From: Vigna angularis
Lineage: Eukaryota > Streptophyta > Magnoliopsida > Fabales > Fabaceae
Length of the DNA stretch: 64,000 nucleotides
Reading direction: 5' to 3'
NCBI RefSeq assembly: GCF_016808095.1
Contig: NC_068977.1
Coordinates: 25,383,364 to 25,447,363, forward strand
Below are positions 46,677 through 57,391 of this stretch, piece by piece. Under the pieces are notes generated by a model, which saw only the letters and a list, made by a program, of their open reading frames with translations, searched no databases and was not told the origin of the DNA. Position 1 is the first letter of the stretch; each line of letters starts with the position of its first letter. Both the position numbers and the translations under genes were made by a program.

Positions 46677-47871
46677 AAGATTCATTAATCACATGCAAGA
46701 GAGGAAGGTAGTAGAAAGGAAAAAAACACATAATGTATTAATACAGAACATGACTCAAAAATCAATAATTTTGTCATTTCCAACGTTTTGAAGATGCATT
46801 ACAAAATAAAAATGCAGAAGAAAGAAACATTTAAAGAAAATAAATGTTTAGAAATCTTCCTCAGTTATCGATATCCAGGTACCCTCACAATCATTCTAAT
46901 CTTCAAATTCCATTTCCTCTGCCAAAAATTAAGCAAATTATATTAATTTTGCCAGAAATAGAAACAATAAAAAGATAACGTAAAAAAACAAATTAAAAAG
47001 CAAACTTATATTAAAAGGCAAAGGAATAAAAAACTCCAATAATTTAAGTTACTACTAATTAAAATTCTTTCAATTTATTTTATACTTTGTAAAAAAAATC
47101 ATTTGTCATAAAAGAATTATCTTGTATGATTATCAAGGCAAATAAAAAAGTGTTTGTAGAAGCCAAATTAAAACTAGAAATCTTCAAATTCATATTGCAG
47201 ATCTTTACTTGAATTACAACTTACCATTTATTATAAAAAATGTATTTATAGAAATAATTATATCTATCATCCATGAAACTAATATTGCAATGTTTAAACA
47301 TACAAAAGAAAAACCAACTTATTATGAGAATGTCAACAATTTTGAGACAAGATTGAAAGAGATAAAAATAAAGAGACTGAAAATATGTCTTATGCTAACG
47401 ATTTTTTATTATTTTATTCTATCCATAGACATTAGTTATTATCTTTAAGTAATATTCTTATTTTCAATTACATTGTTAATCTTTCATTAAATTTCTTTTT
47501 ATCTAATAAAAAATCGATTTAATCATAATATTTTTGTAATTGTTATTATTTGGAAATGTGAATCATTTATGACAAGAAACTCATTAATCAAATTTAGAAA
47601 TCAAAATAATTAATTATGTGGATATCAATTAGAAATTATTAGTATGTAAAATAGTCTTTTTTTATAAATAAAAAATTATAATTAATTTTTTAATTAGATT
47701 TTAAATTGATCATTGTCATTAGCTATCAAAGTTTTACATATTTAATATTATTAATTTTAAATTAGTCTCTAATTTTAAATTAAAAACTAATTTAATGAAA
47801 AAAAACTTAATAATTATAATAATAAAAAAAATCAAAATTTTAACACAAGGTTAAAATAATGTTACCTGTAG
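46677..47871. other. Downstream flank of the RLP gene
   Basis: AT-rich and non-coding. It contains the sequences duplicated at 43250-43545 and 45545-46010, and near 46680-46860 strings shared with 23490-23640 and 31760-31870. Confidence 0.7.
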
Positions 47872-50800
47872 CTATGTTTTGTAGCAGATTTTGAAAACTT
47901 TCACTGTTGTCATGACATAAATAGTGTCTCCTAAATTATTTAAGAACTTGAAATATGCATGACGCCAAGAATGTACTATTAAGATTGAGCCAAACACTCC
48001 CCAAAAGCTTATAGCAAATCCAATTGTCATACTTATATAATATTCACGATTGAAAATCAAATTGTCATCCTCTTGAAATTTAATAATTGGTCCTTGTCTT
48101 GCTACTCCATCAATGCACAATTCCTTTAATGGTGGTCCACAGAGATCAACATTATCTTCATATTTCGATGCATCGAAACTCTGTAATTGTGTGCCAGTTG
48201 GAATTTTTCCAGATAAATTATTATGTGACAAATCTAACAGAGTGAGTCGATCAATTTGAGCAAGACTTGAAGGAATAGAACCAACAAGTTGGTTTTGTGA
48301 CAAATCAAGAAATTCAAGTGATGTTAACTTTCCAACATTTGAAGGAATTTTTCCTGTCAATTGGTTTCTTGATAAATTCAATGACACCAGTCCAAATAAA
48401 CCCTCTATTTCTTTTGGAATTTCTCCTGATAATTGATTGCTTGAGAGATCAATGCTTTTTAAAAGTGATAATCCCATGTCTGTGAACATTTGTTCTGAAC
48501 CTTTCCACATCAAGATTGCATTCAAATCATATGAATAGTCACCTGCGATTGAGGAAAAACTAGTGTTGACCAAATAATAATGACTTTGATAATCTCTCAA
48601 AGAAGTCATTTGAGCCATTGAGGAAAAGTTTTTTATGCATGTAGGAATTTCTCCAGATAGATTGTTTTGCGAGAGATCTAAGAGTTGAATGCTTTTTAGA
48701 TAACAAATTTGTAACGGTAAACTCCCACGGAAATAGTTGCTTCTTAAGCTTAAAAATTGCAACTGCGATAATTCGTTCCCGATCCAATTTGGGATAGATC
48801 CTGATAATCTATTTTCTGCTATGTCTACCATCACTAACTTTGTACAATTCTTCAAGATAGAAGGGATCATACCTGTTAAGTTATTGCTTCTCAATAACAA
48901 AACTTGGAGTTCAAGGAGTGATCCCATTGAAAAAGGAATCTCTCCTGAAAACTTGTTTTGACTCATATTTAAGTAAACCAATGACTTCAAATGGGTCCAA
49001 CAGTCCGGAATTTGTCCAGAAAACTTATTATTTGAAAGGTCTAATTGGTATAAAGATTCAGCTACACCATTAGAACATAAAAATGAAAAAGAATTTGTGA
49101 ATTTATTGTTTGATAGATCAAGAGATATTGAGCCTCGTAAAAATGGCGGAACATGACCTTCAAATTGATTTGAGGCAAGACTAATAACAGAATAATAATG
49201 ATTCTCTATTGGCAAATTTGGAATCGTACCTTGTAAATTATTAGATGAAATATCAATACTCATCCAAAATTTGGTCCAAAACCATTCTGGAACCGTACCT
49301 GATATTCCAGTATTTGAAATGTCAAGGGATCCAAATACATTTTGTTTCTCGAGCCATTTGGGAAATAATGAACCAAGCTTGCAAGACCTCAATTCAATAG
49401 TATTTAATTGAAAAGTTGAAGCCCAATTTTGACTAACTTCTAACGTCAATGAGTTATCTGACAACGTCAATATCCTTAACTTTGTCATATTATAAAAATG
49501 AGAGTCAGTTAACACACCTTTCAAAGAGTTTGACTTCAAGGATAATTCCTCAAGTTGTGTTGGAAATCGAAGATCTTCAGAAATTGTCCCATTTAGCTTG
49601 TTATTATCAAGGTACAATTTTTTTAATGATGGCAACAATTTGAGGGTGTTAGGCAAAGTACCGCTAATTTGATTGATACTGAGATCCAACGTTTCCAACT
49701 TTGCAAATATTGAGAAATCAGGTAATGTGCCATTGATTTTATTTTGACCGAGATTTAGTTCTCGCAATGAGTATCTAGAACATCCAGACAAATGATTAAA
49801 TATCACTGTGAGATCTTCACTCAACTTATTATTAGACAAATCCAATAACTCCAAAGTACATATGCTCCCAAATGATTTTGGAACACCACCTTCTAAAGAG
49901 TTAGATCCAATTGACAACTGCTCCAAATGAGATGGCAATCCAGTGCCTTCAGGTATCTTCCCACTCAATTGATTGTCAAAAAGATCCAACTTTTTTAAAT
50001 TTGAAAATGCTGAAAAGTCAGGTACGGAGCCTCTGATTTGATTGTATGCCAAACTCAACTCTTGTAGTGAGTATCTAACACAACCACTGGAGAAATTATG
50101 AAGAATTGACGAAAGGTTTTCGATCATATTGTTTTCAGATATGTATAATGAACGTAGGGTGCATATATTCATTAATGATTTCAAATCCTCACCCTTGAAC
50201 CCATTATCGGAGAGGTCAAGGCGCTCAAGCAAATTCATGGTCAAGCCAAAGTAATATGACTTTGTACACTCCAAGAGGTTCGAGCTAAGGTCAAGCTCAA
50301 CAAGATTGGAAGTGGTGTTTGACAGCCACTGAAATATCATCGGTTTGGTGAAGGAGTTTTCAGAAAGTCTAAGGACAGAAAGGGAAGTAGAAAAATTGAA
50401 GTTGGAAGGGTTGAATGAAAGGAGAAAATGATCGGAAAGGCCACATTCAATTAAACTCAGTTCTCTTAGTATTGGTAGCTTGGCAATGGTTCGAAGCCAG
50501 CTAGGAGAAGTGTTAAAATTAGATATGGAAATGAAGGAAAGATGGGTTAAAGAATTAAGATTAGATAACCATTGATCACTACTGACAATTTTGAGAGCAC
50601 TATCATCTCCTCCAAGATAGAGTTTATTCAAATTTGAAAGGTTTCCTAGTTGGAAAGGAATGTATCCTTCAAAAGAATTGTAGCTGAGATCAAGATACCG
50701 CAGCCGAGAGTGATTTCCGATCTGAGATGGCACACTTCCCTCAAAAGAATTGTAGCTTAGATCAAGATACTCCAACCGATAGAGATTTCCAAGTTCACGA

Positions 50801-51333
50801 GGTATTGAACCATTCAGATAATTATTATCAGCAAGATTCAAATATTTCAAATGAGAAAGAGAACTTATCTGAGTTGGAATTTGTCCGCTAAGATAAGATG
50901 AAGAGAGATCAAGATATCTCAAGTTGGTAAGAGAGCCAAGAAACTCTGGAATATTAGTGTCTCCAAAATCATTGAAACTGAGGTTCAAATACTGTAAGTG
51001 TCGGAACTCCATTAACGACTTGTGGATCTCTCCGCTGATGTAACGCTGAGCGACTTCATAATAACCACCAAGAGAAAGAGGTTCATTATATTGTCCAGGA
51101 AGGTGGAGGCTTATAATATGAGCGGTGAGGTTACTGCAGCGAATCCCCTCCCATTGGCAACAGTCGGGAGTGATCCAAGAAGAAAGCATGCCGTAGTCAT
51201 CGACGATGGCAGCCTTGAATTGAAGGAGTGCATCCCTCTCCTTTGGAAGGCATCGGATATGGTGTTGTCCATAAGCAACCTGCAACACCACACTCATCAC
51301 AAACATAAACATCTTCACTTTCAGATTCTTCAT
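47872..51333 (-). CDS. Leucine-rich-repeat receptor-like protein (RLP, Cf/EIX type), 1153 aa
   Basis: Plasma-membrane immune or developmental co-receptor. Family members bind extracellular ligands and signal through SOBIR1 and BAK1 kinases, because they lack a kinase domain. Seen here: signal peptide 1-22; LRR N-cap with CLPKERDALLQFK and CCQWEGIRC; about 30 plant-type LRRs (LxxLxLxxNxLxGxIP) with a non-LRR island around 905-950 ending ILMWKGSEQMF; four further LRRs; a C-cap with CGPPLKELC; an acidic stretch FQEDD; one membrane segment 1098-1120; and a 33-residue basic cytoplasmic tail. The tail contains YFKF and YVMT, possible YxxPhi sorting signals as discussed for EIX2. The membrane segment has GFAIS where many RLPs keep GxxxG. 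Single uninterrupted exon. The start is the first ATG, just before the signal peptide. Flanks are duplicated in the region, so it probably belonged to a tandem cluster. Confidence 0.95.
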   Translation of the reverse strand: MKNLKVKMFMFVMSVVLQVAYGQHHIRCLPKERDALLQFKAAIVDDYGMLSSWITPDCCQWEGIRCSNLTAHIISLHLPGQYNEPLSLGGYYEVAQRYISGEIHKSLMEFRHLQYLNLSFNDFGDTNIPEFLGSLTNLRYLDLSSSYLSGQIPTQISSLSHLKYLNLADNNYLNGSIPRELGNLYRLEYLDLSYNSFEGSVPSQIGNHSRLRYLDLSYNSFEGYIPFQLGNLSNLNKLYLGGDDSALKIVSSDQWLSNLNSLTHLSFISISNFNTSPSWLRTIAKLPILRELSLIECGLSDHFLLSFNPSNFNFSTSLSVLRLSENSFTKPMIFQWLSNTTSNLVELDLSSNLLECTKSYYFGLTMNLLERLDLSDNGFKGEDLKSLMNICTLRSLYISENNMIENLSSILHNFSSGCVRYSLQELSLAYNQIRGSVPDFSAFSNLKKLDLFDNQLSGKIPEGTGLPSHLEQLSIGSNSLEGGVPKSFGSICTLELLDLSNNKLSEDLTVIFNHLSGCSRYSLRELNLGQNKINGTLPDFSIFAKLETLDLSINQISGTLPNTLKLLPSLKKLYLDNNKLNGTISEDLRFPTQLEELSLKSNSLKGVLTDSHFYNMTKLRILTLSDNSLTLEVSQNWASTFQLNTIELRSCKLGSLFPKWLEKQNVFGSLDISNTGISGTVPEWFWTKFWMSIDISSNNLQGTIPNLPIENHYYSVISLASNQFEGHVPPFLRGSISLDLSNNKFTNSFSFLCSNGVAESLYQLDLSNNKFSGQIPDCWTHLKSLVYLNMSQNKFSGEIPFSMGSLLELQVLLLRSNNLTGMIPSILKNCTKLVMVDIAENRLSGSIPNWIGNELSQLQFLSLRSNYFRGSLPLQICYLKSIQLLDLSQNNLSGEIPTCIKNFSSMAQMTSLRDYQSHYYLVNTSFSSIAGDYSYDLNAILMWKGSEQMFTDMGLSLLKSIDLSSNQLSGEIPKEIEGLFGLVSLNLSRNQLTGKIPSNVGKLTSLEFLDLSQNQLVGSIPSSLAQIDRLTLLDLSHNNLSGKIPTGTQLQSFDASKYEDNVDLCGPPLKELCIDGVARQGPIIKFQEDDNLIFNREYYISMTIGFAISFWGVFGSILIVHSWRHAYFKFLNNLGDTIYVMTTVKVFKICYKT

Positions 51334-51402
51334 GATGATGAAATAGAGAGAGTATAGAATTGGATTGATATGTGTTGTGAATTAAGCACTCCCAATACCC
51401 AC

Positions 51403-51409
51403 ATTTATA
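51403..51409 (-). promoter_or_regulatory. TATA box of the RLP gene
   Basis: The minus strand reads GAGTATAAATGTGGG, 70 bp upstream of the ATG. This leaves a ~40-nt leader, a normal spacing. Confidence 0.65.
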
Positions 51410-51439
51410 CTCACCAACTCCTTCATTACCTATTCTTCT

Positions 51440-51540
51440 CACTCTTCTGCATTTCAATAATATCAATTGACTTCGAAGAAGACTTGTGTATTTTCATTTT
51501 AAACGACAATATTATATGAAAATCAAAACATCAAACTCGT
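51440..51540. repeat. RLP upstream flank, copy 1
   Basis: ATCAATTGACTTCGAAGAAG, then ACTTGTG, AAACGACAATATTATATGAAA. Related copies lie at 55395-55530 and 56585-56710 in the same orientation. Confidence 0.65.
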
Positions 51541-51783
51541 CCTCACAAATAATTAATGAATTGGAAGTTAATATTTGAAAATAAAATTAAGAAAGTGCTC
51601 TCAAAATTAAAAAAATTGTAAGTTCCTCTAAATACTAAGAAAATATTTTAACAGTGAAAGCTTATGTCACCATTGTTATAAAATTTGAATATAATATTAC
51701 AAAATATCTTGTACAGAGGACGTTGATGTTGTTCGGCAATATTTTCATTCAGTTTCTTTCGCAAGGATTGCATTTTTATTTTT

Positions 51784-52068
51784 GGGTTAAATATGTTTTT
51801 AGTCCCTAAACTATTGGTCGTTTCTGGTTTTCGTCCCTCTTTCAAAGTAAGGTCTCATTCTTTTCCAAACGTTCGTTTTAGTCCTCGGAGTTTTGGTTTT
51901 AGTCCTCATTTGTTGCTAAATGAGGACCAAATTTTTAAACAGTGTTTAGTTTTCGAGGACTAAAACGAACGTTTCGAAAAGAATGAGGACCAAATTGTAC
52001 CTTACTTTGAAAGAGGGACGAAAACCAGAAACGGCCAATAGTTTAGGGACTAAAAACATATTTAACCC
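51784..52068. mobile_element. Mutator-type MITE, 285 bp, 9-bp TSD
   Basis: Terminal inverted repeats of ~70 bp start GGGTTAAATATGTTTTTAGT and end in the complementary ACTAAAAACATATTTAACCC. Flanking TTTATTTTT occurs at 51775-51783 and 52069-52077. Even the interior is nearly inverted, so the element can fold on itself. It has no coding capacity. Confidence 0.93.
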
Positions 52069-52077
52069 TTTATTTTT

Positions 52078-52419
52078 CTGTTCCCGAAGGCTTGTGATTG
52101 AGTTGTTGAACTCTTCCTTAAGCCACGACGTATTTTCCTCGTTTAGTGAGTACGTTGACTCACTCCTAACTCTATAAATAAAGTCTTTCACTTTTAAAAC
52201 ATAATCAGAAATCATTTTTCTCTCATTTTCTCTTCTTTTAGTTTTATTTTTTTTTTCTTTTTTTAAAAATATTTTGGATTAATTTTTATTCTTTTTCTAG
52301 AGATTCTTCCTACGACTTTTGTTCGTAATCTTACTCTTTTTAATTTGGGGTATTGGGACAAAATGTAAAAAATATTGCCAAATTAAAAAGGAAACTTCAA
52401 TACATCTTGTCATTATTGG
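52078..52419. other. Intergenic, no gene seen
   Basis: T-rich sequence between the MITE and the repeat composite. Confidence 0.6.
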
Positions 52420-53439
52420 AAAAGGATCGCGATATTCTAACAACACAATTTTAACACATTTTTAACACATTTTTAACAACGATAAGTGTCAGTAGTGCAT
52501 TGGTCCAATTTTTTTTCTTTTATTTATGAAATTGTGACATTGAAATTGATGAAAGCTTCAGAAAATTTGGGATTTCAAATATACCCCTTGCCCTAATTCA
52601 TTAGAAATCATCGTTCTCTTTCTTCCTTCTCGTTCACCATCTTCGTTCTAGCTCTCCCTTTTGGTTTTCGGTCTCTCTCTTCCTTGTGGTTGTCGCTCTT
52701 CCTTGTGGTTACCCTTGTACGTTTTCATTACATCTCTTCGCTTTGGTCAATGTCGTCCTCTTTATTGAGTGTATTGTGCAAAATGGCAAGTTTCGGTAAC
52801 CATAGTCCTTCGACGAGCAAGGTAAATGCATTCTTCCTTCATTTTGTACATTGCGTTTTCGGTTTGGATTTTGGGTTTTCCTTGTTAAATTTTTTGTTGT
52901 TTTTGTTTTAGGGCTTTTATGTTTTGGTTATTTTGTTTGTTGTTGATGCAGTTGAGGGTTAGTCACTCCTTTTTAACAAAGTATATTTCTACTTTGAACG
53001 AGCATTTGACAGAGGAGCACCAGTCAATGATTGCGGAGATGGTGGACAAAGTGTTTTATGTAAAGAACCGTCCATGAACACTGGATTTGTTTCCCCGGGA
53101 GGCATGTCCACCAATCCACCTCCAATGAAGACTTATGTGAGGAGGGGTCACGAAGGCGTTACAAGAGCAGAGTGCTTAGGACTCCTTACACTCGATTTCT
53201 TAGAATAAAATATGAGTGATATTTGTATAGATTTCTTAAGAGGAAGTAATACAAAATTGTACATAGATGAACAAATGTTTGTAATTTGGAATATATTTTG
53301 TTCAATGTTAAGAGAAAGTAATACAAAATTGTACATATTATTAATGTTAACTGAATTTCCTTTGTTATTGTCATTGTGAAATGAGGTTTTGTTTGAATTG
53401 TTAATGAATAAAGTGGCCACTTTGATTAGTATTGATGTA

Positions 53440-54545
53440 TTTGATGGAGGAATGAAACAATGCTTGTGACATGATGAAGTTAGGTGAAGTCCTGGAACTT
53501 CTGCACCAAAAAACACAGTTGTAATCGATTACAACTCATTGGTAAACGATTACACGAACAAAAACCAAGATTTGTACAGAAACTTGTACTGTAGGAGTCA
53601 GTTGTGCTAACCTAGGTGACCATAGTCAAAATTTTTAATTTTTTGGCATAAATCCACTAGTTTTCACTTGATTTTGGTGTTTAAGTGTGAGTAAAGGCTG
53701 GAAAGTCATGTTTGGGCAACCCCATTATTGAGGAAAGGAACAATGTTTATGAGATGAACAACTTAGATGAAGTCTTAAAACTTCTGCACCAAAAAATACA
53801 CTTGTAATCGTTTACAGATGCTTGGTAAACGATTACACAAACAAAATCCAGGATTTGTACAGAAACTTCTACTGGAGGAAGTCAGTTGTGGTAACCTAGG
53901 TGACCATAGTCAAATTTTTTAATTTTTTGGCATAAATCCACTGGTTTTCACTTGATTTTAGTGTTTAAGTGTGAGTAGAGGCTGGAAAGTCATGTTTAGG
54001 CACCCCATGATTGAGGAAAGGAACAATGTTTGTGAGATGAACAACTTAGATGAAGTCTTGAAACTTCTGCACCAAAAAATACACTTGTAATCGTTTACAG
54101 ATGCTTGGTAAACGATTATACGAACAAAATGCAGGATTTGTACAAAAACTTGTACTGGAGGAGTCAGTTGTGGTAACCTAGGTGACCATAGTCAAAATTT
54201 TTAATTTTTTTGCATAAATCCACTGGTTTTCACTTGATTTTAGTGTTTAAGTGTGAGTAGAGGCTGAAAAGGAACAATGTTTATGAGATGAACAACTTAG
54301 ATGAAGTCTTGAAACTTCTGCACCAAAAAATACACTTGTAATCGTTTACAGATGCTTGGTAAACGATTACACGAACAAAATCCAAGATTTGTACAGAAAC
54401 TTGTACTCGAGGAGTAAGTTGTGGTAACCTAGGTGACCATAGTCAAAATTTTAATTTTTTGGCATAAATCCACTAGTTTTCACTTGATTTTAGTGTTTAA
54501 GTGTGAGTAGAGGCTGGAAAGTCATGTTTGGGCACCCCAGTATTC
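53440..54545. repeat. Four tandem copies of a ~281-bp unit
   Basis: Units start near 53442, 53732, 54013 and 54266. The third-to-fourth spacing is ~28 bp shorter because one end is missing. Each unit includes ACTTCTGCACCAAAAAATAC, GTAACCTAGGTGACCATAGT and GGCATAAATCCACTGGTTTT. Each also carries an inverted repeat GTAATCGTTTAC-N9-GTAAACGATTAC; in the first copy the left arm is GTAATCGATTAC. Confidence 0.9.
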
Positions 54546-54894
54546 ACAAAAGTAATAATGTTTTATAATTGGTTTTTTTTGTTCAAAAGTCTATTACAGA
54601 ACTTGGTTTATTCAAGTACGTATTTATCAACAATAATCCGCAAAAAGGTTGATGTATACATTCATGATGAGAACTTTAAATTTCCATAAAGCACTTGAGT
54701 ATTAAAAACATTACAATAGTAAAGTAGCAACATAGTAATCCATGTCTCGCCGGTGTGTGTGGAAAACCAACTTCCACCTCGCCGGTGTGTACGAAATTTT
54801 AAAACGTCGCCACCGACGAAACTTCAAATAGGGGAAAATGATAGAACTCAGACAATGCGAAAACACAATACGGGTGTTTCTGAATAATCTTTGA

Positions 54895-55140
54895 AAGTCG
54901 AAAGAGACTGACGAAGATTCTCAAGAGAGCGGAGAGCGAAGAGCGACTTCGCAAAAGTGCTCAACTTTGAGAGAAGAAAACTCAAACAGGAGATTCGAAA
55001 GAGTGGCAGAGAACGGAGACCGACTTCGCAAAAGTGCAAAACTTTGAAAGAAGAAGACTCACACTGGAGAATCGAAAGAGTGACAAAGAACGAAGACCGA
55101 GTTCACAAATGTATTAAACTTTGAAAGAATAAAACTCAAT
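54895..55140. repeat. Three tandem copies of a ~78-bp unit
   Basis: The unit contains GAGACCGACTTCGCAAAAGT then GC-AAACTTTGA-AGAAGA-ACTCA. Copies begin near 54915, 54993 and 55073, and the last is the most diverged. Confidence 0.75.
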
Positions 55141-55290
55141 CTACCAAAAAGGGTTTCTGAATATTGTTTCTTTCCAAAAACGCCCTCCTAGACAAGTCGG
55201 TTCCATTTAAAAATTAAGCCAATCATTTCGCGACATGTGGTGTTGTCAAATTATTGTCAAAAATTGGTTGTCAACATACCATTTTCCATT

Positions 55291-56848
55291 GGAAAATTAG
55301 ACATTGGTCTTTATTCAAATAAAATGACATGCATGGAAACGCCTCCACTTTTCCACCCTTGTCACTTTTCTCATTATCAATGGTGGGAAATTTTTTGGAA
55401 CAATAATTCTATTCCAATCGATTGACTTATCCGAAGACTTGTGAAAAAGAAAGGTAACTAACATGAACTTGGAATTTTTAAATTAAACGACAATTTTATG
55501 TGAAAAATAATCGATCAAATGTTTCCTTAGGTAATCGTCTTTTAACTTTTAGCAAGTTCTAATATTTGCAATAGCTTCTTTTATGAATAGCAAGATGGTT
55601 AATTTGACATAGAAAGAGTTCAAATTAACACAGTCCAACAGTTTACAAATGACTAAGAAAATAACTTTATTTATTTCCATGTAGAAATAAAACGTTATGT
55701 AAATACCATTAGGAAATTTATATTTTGTGTGATTTTTATTAAAATTTGTGAAATTATTTTTAACTTTTTTTATAAATTTTTTAAGTTCTACGAAAAAAAT
55801 TATTTAAATAAATAAAAAATCAGATAGTAAATTGTCTTAGTTACAAATTATAAAGAAATATTGACAAATAAAAAAGGAAACCTCCTTTTTTCTAAGACAA
55901 CAAAATATAAATTAATTAATATTTAAGACAACAACAACAATTCTTTGTTACTTTTTCAAATATGAAAATTTGTAAACCTTGTTAATTTCTACTGTAACAA
56001 TGATTTAAAAGTGATATTTCTAGACATTTTCTATTTTATTTTCATCATTTGTTTTACATGTAAAATTACTAATTAAACACGGGATGGTATATTTTTAATT
56101 TTAACTATTTTTACATTATATTTGAATATTTTAGTTTATAAGTGTTGTATTTCCCGTTCAAATGACAGTGTTTTTATTTTTTTAGTCATATAAATATGAG
56201 GGTCATTATACACTAATACTTTTCATTGTTTGTCATATCATACTTATGTGATGGGTTTACTTTAAAATTTTCCAAGTCCTCGCCATAAACGTCACTCCAA
56301 CTCCTAAATAATATTTAATTGGTTAAATATATGTATATCTATTATAATTAAAACTGGTAAACAGAAAATTTTCGGATAAAATTTATTGTGGATTAATGTT
56401 GTTTTAAAATCAAAATATCTATTCAATTGACATAAAGTAATAACTTAATCTGTGTGATACCTAAAATAAACTATAAATTACACGGCATCCACAATGAAAT
56501 TGCTATCAAATGAAACGGTATAGGTTTTATAGTATGAACACAAATTTGGTATTTGCAGAATAAATCAAATCGTGAAAAGGCTCAGACCAATAATTCTATT
56601 CCAACCAATGGACATATCCAAAGACTTGTGAAAAGAAAGATAACTTACACGAGCCAACTTAATTTTTTGATTAAATGACAATTTTATATAAAACATAATC
56701 CACAAAATATTTCCTTAAAAAAATAGTGATAAATATAAGTCAATATTTTAAAGTTAATAAAATTAAAAGACAACTCAAAATGTTAAAGGAAAAAAAATAT
56801 TTAAATCGTCTAATATCAAAACTGTTAAGCAATATAGAACTATAGAAC
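55291..56848. other. AT-rich intergenic with two copies of RLP upstream flank
   Basis: No gene. 55400-55530 and 56590-56715 share CAATAATTCTATTCCAA, CC-AAGACTTGTGAAAA, AAATGACAATTTTAT-type strings with each other and, more weakly, with 51440-51540 upstream of the RLP. Confidence 0.55.
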
Positions 56849-57300
56849 TGTTACTACCGAGGGCGGAGTAACCGACTCGGAATGATCAGACAATGCCGAG
56901 CAGGTAGAAACAAGCCCGATATGTCCGATCGGACAGGCCTCTGAAGCTGTGCTGGAGACAGCAGTTGAATGCTCATGAATGTATAGTTAATGAGGTAACG
57001 GTCGTTGTCGAGTATTTAAGATATACATTGAAAGCCATTAAAAGGTAAATTAATGGGTAATATTCTCTGAAATCATATAAATAGTAATCGAAGGAGAAGG
57101 TAAACTCTCTGTTTTTTGATAATTACATAGACTTGCAAAGACCAATTTTGACTTGAGCGTCGGAGTGTTTCTTGCAGGTCACCCCACTTATACTGAGAAC
57201 GAGCGTAGGGAAGGTGACAGGCAAAGGACCGATCGGTAGAGGAGGACTGTTTCCGAACGGAGGCAGTATGAGTTTTCCCCGGTCCCATTCAATAGAAACA
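56849..57300 (+). mobile_element. Element F 5' LTR (452 bp)
   Basis: TGTTACTACCGAGGGCGG to CAATAGAAACA. TATA box TATAAATAG at 57076-57084. It is followed after 3 bp by a primer-site-like TGGCGCCCACCGTGGGGCC (57304-57322). The 3' LTR is outside the window. GC content is higher than in the flanking DNA. Confidence 0.85.
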
Positions 57301-57303
57301 TTT

Positions 57304-57322
57304 TGGCGCCCACCGTGGGGCC
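57304..57322 (+). other. Primer binding site of element F
   Basis: TGGCGCCCACCGTGGGGCC, the tract commonly found just inside LTRs of RIRE2/Tat-type plant gypsy elements. I did not assign the primer tRNA. Confidence 0.7.
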
Positions 57323-57391
57323 GAGGATCATTGAAGACAGCCTTTTACGACCGTAAGGATGGAGCAAGACCCGACAGCGTTTTTATAGGAG

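Larger units (their letters stand above)
52420..55290. mobile_element. Repeat composite with weak terminal inverted similarity (possible MULE relic)
   Basis: The left edge (52435-52515: TTCTAACAACACAATTTTAA, then AACAACGATAAGTGTCAG and ATTGGTCCAATTTTTT) loosely mirrors the reverse complement of the right edge (55205-55280: GTTGACAACCAATTTTTGAC, ACAACACCACATGTCG, ATTGGCTTAATTTTT). Inside is a short spliced-looking frame. MASFGNHSPSTSK at 52781 is followed by a donor-like GGTAAATG, and LRVSHSFLTKYISTLNEHL follows an acceptor-like GATGCAG at 52951. I do not recognise it, and it soon meets stops. No TSD defined. Confidence 0.35.

Noticed and set aside
47209..47448. 79-aa + strand frame in the RLP downstream flank
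   Set aside because: The duplicated copy (45545 onward) does not keep the frame, and no domain is visible.
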